From an uncultured Erysipelotrichaceae bacterium (GTDB taxonomy: Bacteria > Bacillota_I > Bacilli_A > RF39 > UBA660), in contig CADBRL010000014.1 of NCBI GenBank assembly GCA_902797105.1, forward strand, positions 1 through 10,634: a stretch of 10,634 bases of DNA, in the 5' to 3' direction. The notes beneath the pieces are model-generated. The model ran no database searches and was not told the DNA's origin. It saw nothing but the letters and a program-made list of their open reading frames with translations. Shown here piece after piece: positions 1 through 5,926 of this stretch (its first letter is position 1; every line of letters starts with the position of its first letter). The position numbers and the translations under genes were made by a program.

Positions 1-1
1 A

Positions 2-1222
2 ATACCATAATGGATATTTACTTGTAAGTTCAAGTACTTCTTTTTCTAAATTTTCGATTATTTCTTTGTTATCACTATTTTTTAAAGCAGTTGATATTAT
101 TTGCCCTATTTTTTCAAAGTCTTCTTCTTTTAATCCTCTTGTTGTCATTGCTGGTGATCCAAGTCTTAAACCACTTGTTATCATCGGAGCTTCAGTGTCT
201 TTCGGAATAGTATTTTTGTTTGTTGTTATATGAATTTTATCTAAAATTTCTTCAGCTTCCTTACCAGTTAAACCACAACAACTTTTTACATCTACTAGAA
301 TTAAATGATTATCTGTTCCCCCAGATATAATTCTAAATCCTTCATTTGACAAAGTTTCAGCTAATGTTTTGATATTCTTTAGAACATTTTCTTGATAAAT
401 TTTAAATTCTGGTTGCAAAGCTTCATAAAAACACTGTGCTTTAGCAGCTATAACATGCATAAGTGGTCCACCTTGAAGACCTGGAAAAACTGTCTTATCA
501 ATTTTCTTAGCAATTTCGGGATCATTAGTTAATATTATACCACCTCGTGGTCCTCTTAAAGTTTTGTGAGTAGTTGATGTTACAACATGAGCGAAAGGTA
601 CTGGTGATGGGTGCAATCCCGCAGCAACTAACCCAGCTATATGAGCCATATCGACCATTAAATATGCTCCAGTCTTATCACATATTTCTCTAAATCTTTT
701 AAAGTCTATTTTTCGTGAATATGCCGATGCTCCTGCTATAACCATCTTTGGTTTTTCTTTTAAAACTATTTTTTCTAACATTTCATAATCTATTGTTTCA
801 GTTTCAGAATTTAAATCATATGGAATTATTTCATAATCTTTACCACTAAAAGATGTCTGATGTCCATGGGTTAAATGACCGCCATTAGAAAGGCTCATGC
901 TAACAATTTTATCACCATGATTAAGTAGTGCTCTATAAACAGCCATATTGGCACTAGAACCTGAATGAGGTTGAACATTTGCATAAAGGCATCCAAATAA
1001 CTCTTTAGCATAATTTATAGCTTGAGTTTCAAAAACATCAATATTTTCACAACCACCATAATATCTCTTACCTGGATAGCCTTCAGCATATTTATTAGTT
1101 AAAATACTTCCTTGTAGTTTTAATATATCATTTGAAACATAGTTTTCACTAGCAATTAGTTCAATATTGTCTTCTTGCCTTTTTCTTTCCTTTCTTAATG
1201 CTTCCTCAAGTATTTTATCCAT
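2..1222 (-). CDS. glyA: Serine hydroxymethyltransferase (3' end cut by window edge)
   Basis: GlyA is the cytosolic PLP enzyme that interconverts serine plus tetrahydrofolate with glycine plus 5,10-methylene-THF. I translated the minus strand from the ATG at 1222; the frame stays open for 407 codons to the window edge. The N-terminus reads MDKILEEALRKERKRQ followed by IELIASENYVS, the family's conserved start. Further on are the YAEGYPGKRYYGG block, the SGSSAN block, VDMAHIAGLVAAG, and the PLP-lysine motif STTHKTLRGPRGG with the Schiff-base lysine at residue 220. The last visible residues, SKYPLWY, match the usual family C-terminus, so only a few codons are missing. The start is supported by AGGAG at 1232-1236 inside the end of folD, and the folD stop lies 1 nt upstream. 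It is the last visible gene of the operon and feeds the same one-carbon pool as FolD. Family assignment is very secure. Confidence 0.97.
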   Translation of the reverse strand, partial: MDKILEEALRKERKRQEDNIELIASENYVSNDILKLQGSILTNKYAEGYPGKRYYGGCENIDVFETQAINYAKELFGCLYANVQPHSGSSANMAVYRALLNHGDKIVSMSLSNGGHLTHGHQTSFSGKDYEIIPYDLNSETETIDYEMLEKIVLKEKPKMVIAGASAYSRKIDFKRFREICDKTGAYLMVDMAHIAGLVAAGLHPSPVPFAHVVTSTTHKTLRGPRGGIILTNDPEIAKKIDKTVFPGLQGGPLMHVIAAKAQCFYEALQPEFKIYQENVLKNIKTLAETLSNEGFRIISGGTDNHLILVDVKSCCGLTGKEAEEILDKIHITTNKNTIPKDTEAPMITSGLRLGSPAMTTRGLKEEDFEKIGQIISTALKNSDNKEIIENLEKEVLELTSKYPLWY

Positions 1223-1223
1223 A

Positions 1224-2048
1224 TTATTTTTCTCCTTCTTTCATTTCTATCAAATTATCAATTATCATTGCAACTGTCATTGGACCAACACCACCTGGAT
1301 TTGGTGTAAAATATGATGCTGCCTCATATGCTTTTTTGTCAATATCCCCTATAATTTTACCATCAATTTTAGATACACCAACATCAACTAGAACAGCTCC
1401 AGCTTTAACCATATCTTTAGTTATCATGTTAGCTTTACCAACGGCAGCCACTAAAATATCAGCATTTTTTGTGATTTTTTCTAAATTTTTAGTCTTACTA
1501 TGACATAATGTAACTGTGGCATTTCTATTTTCTAAAGCTAAAGCTAAAGGCTTACCAACTATATTGCCCCTTCCCACAATCACAATGTTTGCTCCTTCAA
1601 TTTGAATATTATAATGTTCAAGCAATTTTATAATTCCTTTAACTGTACAAGGAAGTATATTTTTTCTATTCAAATATAGGTTGTAAACATTTTCTTTTGT
1701 AAATCCATCAACATCTTTATTTTGCTTTATCAAACTAGAACATTTATCAAAATCTAAATGTTTTGGTATTGGACTTTGTAAAATAATACCTGTTATAGTT
1801 TCATCTTCATTAAGTTCATTTATTAAATTTATTAAATCGCTTTCCAAAATATTTTCATCTAAATGATAAACTTTAGCATCAATACCAACATTCATACAAC
1901 ACTTAACCTTATTATTTATATAGATTTTGCTTGCATCGTTTTCTCCGACTTCAATTATAGCAAGTTTTATTTTAAAATTATTATCAATTATTTTTTCTTT
2001 ATATTTTAAAAGTAATTCATCTCTTAATTTTTTTCCATCTAAAAGCAT
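1224..2048 (-). CDS. folD: Bifunctional methylene-THF dehydrogenase / methenyl-THF cyclohydrolase
   Basis: FolD oxidises 5,10-methylene-THF to methenyl-THF with NADP and then hydrolyses it to 10-formyl-THF in the cytosol, supplying purine and formyl-Met synthesis. From the chosen start it is 274 residues, close to the normal FolD length. Visible motifs: YINNK with catalytic Lys47, QSPIP at 91-95 (usually QLPLP), DVDGF at 112-116, the Rossmann motif GRGNIVGKP at 159-167 (often GRSNIVGKP, so Ser is replaced by Gly here), and PGGVGPMTVAM at 251-261. A longer reading adds 12 residues (MIIIWHYFREVH). I reject it because the ATG at 2048 has a strong Shine-Dalgarno (AGGGAGGT, 2053-2060) 4 nt away and gives the conserved MLLDGK start. 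That Shine-Dalgarno overlaps the ruvB stop. GlyA, which produces its substrate, follows 1 nt downstream. Confidence 0.97.
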   Translation of the reverse strand: MLLDGKKLRDELLLKYKEKIIDNNFKIKLAIIEVGENDASKIYINNKVKCCMNVGIDAKVYHLDENILESDLINLINELNEDETITGIILQSPIPKHLDFDKCSSLIKQNKDVDGFTKENVYNLYLNRKNILPCTVKGIIKLLEHYNIQIEGANIVIVGRGNIVGKPLALALENRNATVTLCHSKTKNLEKITKNADILVAAVGKANMITKDMVKAGAVLVDVGVSKIDGKIIGDIDKKAYEAASYFTPNPGGVGPMTVAMIIDNLIEMKEGEK

Positions 2049-2052
2049 ATGT

Positions 2053-2060
2053 ACCTCCCT
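2053..2060 (-). promoter_or_regulatory. Ribosome binding site that fixes the folD start
   Basis: The minus strand reads AGGGAGGT, followed by ACAT and then ATG at 2048. It overlaps the TAG stop of ruvB (2059-2061), so termination and re-initiation are close enough for translational coupling. It decides between the ATG at 2048 and the longer frame starting at 2084. Confidence 0.85.
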
Positions 2061-3063
2061 AAAATAGTGCCATATTATGATCAATGCCTAAATGTTTATA
2101 CGCTTTTTCACATGCAACACGACCACTTCTTGTTCTTTTTATAAAACCTTCTTGAAGTAAAAAAGGCTCAACAACATCTTCGATTGTTGTAATTTCTTCA
2201 CCAATTGCTGTTGATATTGTTTCAACTCCAACAGGTCCACCATTAAATTTAGTGATTAAAGCCTCTAAATACTCTATATCTACATTATCAAGTCCGTAAG
2301 TATCAACATTTAATCTTTCCAAAGCTTTTAAAGTAATATCTAAATCTATTAAACCCGTACCTTCAACTAAAGCAAAATCTCTTACTCTTTTGAATAATCT
2401 ATTAGCAAGTCTTGGAGTTTTTCTACTTCTTCTAGCTAGTTCCATAGCGGCATCATCATTTATATTCATACTTAAAACTCTGCTTGTTCTTTTGACAATT
2501 TGTGATAGCTCTTCATCACTATAAAATTCAAGTTTATTGACTATTCCAAAACGATCGCGAAGAGGATTAGATAAATCTCCAGCTCTAGTTGTAGCTCCAA
2601 CTAAAGTAAATGGTGGCAAATCAATTTTTATAGATCTACTTTTTCCTTCTTGACCAATCACAACATTTATTGTAAAATCTTCCATTGCAGAATAAAGTAT
2701 TTCTTCGACTACTGCTGGAATTCTATGAATTTCATCAATAAATAAAACATCTCCCGGTTCAAGTGTTGAAAGAATTGCTGCTAAATCACCACTTTTTTCA
2801 ATAGAGGGTCCTGTTGCTGTTTTAATATTACTACCAAGTTCATTAGCTATAATATGAGCAAGTGTAGTTTTACCAAGGCCTGGAGGGCCATACAAAAGCA
2901 CATGATCTAAAGGTTCATTACGCATTTTAGCTGCTTCAATGAAAATATGAAGATTTTCTTTTATTTTCTTTTGGCCAACATATTCATCTAAACTTTCAGG
3001 TCTTATATTTTTATCAAAAACATCTTCAACTCTTAAATTGCTATCTATTATTCTATCATCCAT
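2059..3063 (-). CDS. ruvB: Holliday junction branch migration DNA helicase RuvB
   Basis: RuvB is the AAA+ motor that forms hexameric rings on DNA and, with RuvA, drives branch migration of Holliday junctions during recombination and fork repair. The 334-residue length is typical. The order of motifs is: N-terminal RPESLDEYVGQ (21-31), Walker A GPPGLGKTT (59-67), Walker B LFIDEIH (107-113), the sensor-1 region GATTRAG (156-162), the LRDRFG segment (168-173) with the arginine-finger region, and a C-terminal winged helix containing EPFLLQEGF and RTRSGR. The ATG at 3063 overlaps the stop of the upstream nucleotidase by one base (TAATG), which suggests translational coupling; a G-rich run precedes it as a weak Shine-Dalgarno. 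ruvA, often directly upstream of ruvB in other bacteria, is not in this window; its place is taken by an unrelated nucleotidase gene. Confidence 0.98.
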   Translation of the reverse strand: MDDRIIDSNLRVEDVFDKNIRPESLDEYVGQKKIKENLHIFIEAAKMRNEPLDHVLLYGPPGLGKTTLAHIIANELGSNIKTATGPSIEKSGDLAAILSTLEPGDVLFIDEIHRIPAVVEEILYSAMEDFTINVVIGQEGKSRSIKIDLPPFTLVGATTRAGDLSNPLRDRFGIVNKLEFYSDEELSQIVKRTSRVLSMNINDDAAMELARRSRKTPRLANRLFKRVRDFALVEGTGLIDLDITLKALERLNVDTYGLDNVDIEYLEALITKFNGGPVGVETISTAIGEEITTIEDVVEPFLLQEGFIKRTRSGRVACEKAYKHLGIDHNMALF

Positions 3064-3608
3064 TATTTATCCCCCATTTCAGCAATTATTTTTTCTATTT
3101 CAAGCCAATTTTTAACCACTATGTGGTTACTTTTATCATTTTCTACCATTCTTAATGTTTTAATATTAGCTTTTTTCATTTCATTTAAAACTTGTTCTTT
3201 ATCATCAATAAAAATATCAAGTTTATAATCTAATGCCGCACCCTCTTTACTATCTTTAAAAAATACAATTTCATCAAAAGGTATATTCATCTTTTCAAAA
3301 TACATACTAGTTAAGCATAATGTTTTTAAATTAACTAACCCATCTGTTTTTTCAGCACCTCGTGCTGTTATGAATATTATTTTATAACCTAGCTTATGCC
3401 ACTTATTTAATACAGTTGTAACATGTGGTTTCAATTTTACATTATATACTATTTCTTCTAAATATCTAGTTAAAAAATCCACAAGGTCAGCTTTACTAAG
3501 ATTATGATAATCTTGATTTTCATCGTACCTATTATCATTTTTGACAAGATAATTAGCTAAAAGTGATGTTTCTGTTATCGTATTATCTATATCAATACCA
3601 ATATTCAT
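3063..3608 (-). CDS. HAD-superfamily 5'-nucleotidase, NT5C / YqfW-like
   Basis: This is a 181-residue HAD-like phosphatase of the cytosolic 5'(3')-deoxyribonucleotidase (NT5C) type, which in characterised members dephosphorylates nucleoside monophosphates. Motif I is DIDNT with the predicted nucleophile Asp6 and acid/base Asp8. Motif II is FITARG with Thr81, motif III is Lys118 in FFKDSK, and motif IV is the acidic pair Asp135-Asp136 in DIFIDDKEQ. The cap region lies between motifs I and II, around residues 15-65. The start is supported by an AAGGTGGTGG sequence upstream. It is the first gene of the operon with ruvB, folD and glyA and sits about 83 nt downstream of the main promoter's predicted start. 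Substrate cannot be read from the sequence; YqfW-like proteins are mostly annotated only as putative nucleotidases. Family placement is good, exact function uncertain. Confidence 0.88.
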   Translation of the reverse strand: MNIGIDIDNTITETSLLANYLVKNDNRYDENQDYHNLSKADLVDFLTRYLEEIVYNVKLKPHVTTVLNKWHKLGYKIIFITARGAEKTDGLVNLKTLCLTSMYFEKMNIPFDEIVFFKDSKEGAALDYKLDIFIDDKEQVLNEMKKANIKTLRMVENDKSNHIVVKNWLEIEKIIAEMGDK

Positions 3609-3639
3609 TTTATAACCACCACCTTAACACACTAAAGTT

Positions 3640-3668
3640 ATTATATAACATATTTTTAAATTAGCCAA
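3640..3668 (-). promoter_or_regulatory. Possible second (proximal) promoter of the same operon
   Basis: Inside the leader the minus strand has TTGGCT (3668-3663), a 17-nt spacer, and TATAAT (3645-3640). The -35 matches consensus at 4 of 6 positions and the -10 at all 6. Start would be near 3633, giving a short leader of about 25 nt. AT-rich intergenic DNA produces such matches easily, so this is only a candidate. Confidence 0.4.
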
Positions 3669-3697
3669 TAACATTTTCAAATTTTTATTACAAATTA

Positions 3698-3726
3698 ATT
3701 ATACCAAACAAATATTTGATTGTCAA
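3698..3726 (-). promoter_or_regulatory. Sigma-A promoter of the nucleotidase-ruvB-folD-glyA operon
   Basis: On the minus strand a perfect -35 box TTGACA (3726-3721) is separated by exactly 17 nt from a perfect -10 box TATAAT (3703-3698). Transcription would start near 3691, leaving a leader of about 83 nt before the ATG at 3608. The spacer contains a 10-nt perfect palindrome, CAAATATTTG (3709-3718), which might be an operator but may also be chance in AT-rich DNA. Confidence 0.85.
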
Positions 3727-3759
3727 ATAAAAAAATATAAATTTTTTTATTAAAAATTA

Positions 3760-3788
3760 TTGTAGAAAATTAAATTATAGTGTATAAT
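3760..3788 (+). promoter_or_regulatory. Candidate promoter for the GspE-family ATPase gene
   Basis: A perfect -10 box TATAAT (3783-3788) is preceded at 17 nt by TTGTAG (3760-3765), a weak -35 keeping the TTG. Predicted start is near 3795, leaving a very short leader that includes the AAGGA at 3801-3805. Between this promoter and the divergent one lies an all-AT palindrome (10-bp arms 3726-3735 and 3742-3751). Confidence 0.55.
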
Positions 3789-3800
3789 AATTAAAGAATA

Positions 3801-3805
3801 AAGGA
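3801..3805 (+). promoter_or_regulatory. Ribosome binding site deciding the GTG start
   Basis: AAGGA is spaced 5 nt from GTG (3811) and 14 nt from the next in-frame ATG (3820). The spacing favours the GTG start and a protein beginning MIQMFRDF. Confidence 0.65.
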
Positions 3806-3810
3806 ATTGT

Positions 3811-5085
3811 GTGATACAGATGTTTAGAGATTTTGACTACGAAAATAAACCTGTTGTTGATATCGTAAATGAAATGATCATTGATGCCATAAAGAAAAAA
3901 GCATCTGATATTCATTTTGACCCAACTGAAGAGTATCTTAATGTCCGCATTAGAATAGATGGGGAACTTTTAGAGTATGCCAAAGTTCCTGCTTTTGTTA
4001 AGAAAAATCTTTTAACCAGAATTAAAATTATAAGTGGTATGAACATTACTGAATCACGTCTTCCTCAAGATGGTGCAATTAAAAATATTGGTGATATTGA
4101 TGGTCTGGATCTCCGTGTTTCTTCTCTACCCATAGTTGATGGTGAAAAAATAGTTATCCGTATTCTAAATTATACAATGTCATCTGGTGGGCTTGAAAAT
4201 TTAGGACTTTCACCAAAGAACTTAGATAAAATAAATAAATTAATAAAGATGCCAAACGGTATCATTATGGTTGCTGGGGCTACTGGTTCAGGAAAATCAA
4301 CTACTGTTTATAGTATGCTACAAATTTTAAATACTGTTTCAAGAAACATAATTACGGTTGAAGACCCCGTCGAAATGAAAATTGCAGGTATTAATCAAGT
4401 TCAAGTTATGAGTGATATTGGCCTTACATTTGGTAATACTTTAAGAAGTATTCTTCGTCAAGACCCAGATGTTATAATGATCGGAGAAATTCGTGATGAT
4501 GAAACTGCTCGTATAGCTGTTCGTGCATCTATTACTGGACACTTAGTTTTATCCACAATTCACACCAACAATTCCCTTAATACAATTGAAAGATTACTAG
4601 ATATGGAAGTTGAAAGATACTTATTAGGTAGTGCTTTAACTGGTATTATTTCGCAAAGACTTGTTAAAAGATTATGTCCAAAATGTCGAACAAGTAGACC
4701 TACCACAAATTATGAAAAAGTTTTATTTGAAAAAGTTTTAGGAAAAGAAGTTAACGAAGTTTATATACCACGTGGATGTAGCGAATGTATCAATGGTTAT
4801 ACAGGTCGTATTGCCATTCATGAAGTATTAGAAATAACTCAAGATATACGTGATGCAATAACTAATAATATCCGTAAAAATGAATTAAGAAATTTAGTTT
4901 ATAAAAAATCTGATGTAACATCTCTTTTAGAAGATGGACTTGAAAAAGTTGTATCAGGTCTTACAAGTGTTGATGAAATACTTAGAGTAATTGATGTTGA
5001 TGATGACATTGGTGAAGATGATACAGATATTAAAGATGCTTTTATTGGTAAAGTAAGCAATCAAGCTGAAATTGAAACATTATAA
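3811..5085 (+). CDS. GspE/PilB/ComGA-family secretion or type IV pilus assembly ATPase
   Basis: This is a cytoplasmic hexameric ATPase of the family that powers type II secretion, type IV pilus extension or DNA-uptake pseudopili. Of its 424 residues, 17-120 form the N2 domain (ASDIHFDP at 31-38). The RecA-like core follows with Walker A GATGSGKST (156-164), Asp box ITVEDPVE (181-188), Walker B VIMIGEIRD (221-229) and His box TGHLVLSTIHTN (242-253). A zinc-binding tetracysteine (Cys289, Cys292, Cys323, Cys326) follows, then an acidic tail. It lacks the extra N-terminal domain of full-length GspE/PilB (usually above 500 residues). GTG at 3811 is preferred because AAGGA (3801-3805) lies 5 nt upstream; ATG at 3820 would be 14 nt away. 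No GspF/PilC platform protein, prepilin or PilT lies beside it, so the machine it serves is unknown; its C-metal domain argues for GspE/PilB over PilT. Confidence 0.93.
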   Translation: MIQMFRDFDYENKPVVDIVNEMIIDAIKKKASDIHFDPTEEYLNVRIRIDGELLEYAKVPAFVKKNLLTRIKIISGMNITESRLPQDGAIKNIGDIDGLDLRVSSLPIVDGEKIVIRILNYTMSSGGLENLGLSPKNLDKINKLIKMPNGIIMVAGATGSGKSTTVYSMLQILNTVSRNIITVEDPVEMKIAGINQVQVMSDIGLTFGNTLRSILRQDPDVIMIGEIRDDETARIAVRASITGHLVLSTIHTNNSLNTIERLLDMEVERYLLGSALTGIISQRLVKRLCPKCRTSRPTTNYEKVLFEKVLGKEVNEVYIPRGCSECINGYTGRIAIHEVLEITQDIRDAITNNIRKNELRNLVYKKSDVTSLLEDGLEKVVSGLTSVDEILRVIDVDDDIGEDDTDIKDAFIGKVSNQAEIETL

Positions 5086-5120
5086 AAATAAGATACCACA
5101 TTATGTGATATCTTATTTTT
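5084..5120. terminator. Bidirectional rho-independent terminator between convergent genes
   Basis: A 12-bp perfect stem pairs 5084-5095 with 5109-5120 (core AAGATA / TATCTT flanked by A and T runs). An inner 4-bp CACA/TGTG stem (5098-5101 with 5104-5107) sits inside it. The A and T runs at the two ends provide a U-tract in either direction. It begins at the stop codon of the ATPase gene and lies just past the stop at 5129 on the other strand, so it can end both convergent transcripts. Confidence 0.85.
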
Positions 5121-5128
5121 GTATTTAA

Positions 5129-5926
5129 TTATTTAGCTGTATAATAGAATACTGCACTATTTTCTGTTGTATTTTTAACGCTATACATACCAGTTACTTC
5201 ACTAGATAGTTCTTTTTCTGTTCCAATAGTTGGATTAAGTTCTACTATAATTGGATTATTTTTAGTAGATGTTAGCGTTCCACCTGTAATGTTTATTTTA
5301 ATATTATCTTTATAAGCAACATTTTCTTCAATAAAAATTACACTACCAGTTGCTTCAATACCATTACTACATGATTGTGGTTCTACTTTTTCACCTGTAG
5401 CAGTAAGCACTCCTCCAATAATATTTAAAGTACCAGATTTAATACCTATTACTCCATTACCTGTAAGTTCACCACCACTTATTGTAGTAGTAGCTCCTTG
5501 TGGTTGATATATAGCATATCCAGTTGGAACATTAATTTTACCACCAGAAATATTAATTGTTGAATTGTCTTTTTCTGTACCATTACCGCTTATACCATAG
5601 CCATTGTCTGTAACATTTATATTACCTGCAAAATTTAATGTCGCTTTTCCATAAATTGTTATACCAAAATCTGAAGCAGTAATATTTACATCTTCTTCAA
5701 TGTTTAATGTAGACGTTTCATCGATTTGAATTGCAGTTGTTCCTTCAATATTACCATTTTTAATAGTAAGTCTTGCATTACCAACAGTAGCAACTAAATA
5801 GTCTCCATTGGTAATTGTTTTACCATTTAAATCTAAAATTGTATTTTCAGTAAATACTGCATGGAATGGTAAAGTGATGTTATCAAGTAGTTTTACTTCT
5901 TTAGCAGAAAGTGTTCTACTACTGTA
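5129..5926 (-). pseudogene. 3' part of the split beta-helix surface protein gene (no own start)
   Basis: This frame is open for 265 codons but has no ATG; it follows directly after stop codons in its own frame (TAA at 5927-5929). The only initiator near a plausible size is a GTG at 5410 deep inside, so I read it as the detached C-terminal part of the upstream 647-residue protein. Its sequence repeats the upstream beta-helix module: KEVKLLDNITL, LDLNGKTITNG, ISGGELTG, GIKSGTLNI, TATGEK, INITGGTLTS and NPT align in order with matching blocks of the upstream frame. It ends VFYYTAK without an LPXTG motif or hydrophobic anchor. Adding one base between the two frames gives 903 codons including the stop from 7836 to 5129. 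It may be a true mutation, a sequence error, or frameshifted expression. Confidence 0.8.

Noticed and set aside
1198..1503. Plus-strand open frame of 101 codons
   Set aside because: It lies antisense to the securely identified folD gene, has no Shine-Dalgarno, and its protein resembles no family; it is a shadow.
2049..2084. Twelve-residue N-terminal extension of FolD
   Set aside because: It overlaps the end of ruvB, has no good ribosome site, and lacks homology to the FolD N-terminus; the ATG at 2048 has a strong Shine-Dalgarno.
3820..3822. ATG as start of the GspE-family ATPase
   Set aside because: The only Shine-Dalgarno (3801-3805) is 14 nt away from it but 5 nt from the GTG at 3811; the difference is only three residues and cannot be fully settled by eye.
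5129..5410. Separate small gene of 93 codons starting at GTG 5410
   Set aside because: The frame is open far upstream to 5926 and the GTG falls within a beta-helix rung (IIGGVLTATG) that aligns with the upstream module, so it is an internal valine rather than a start.
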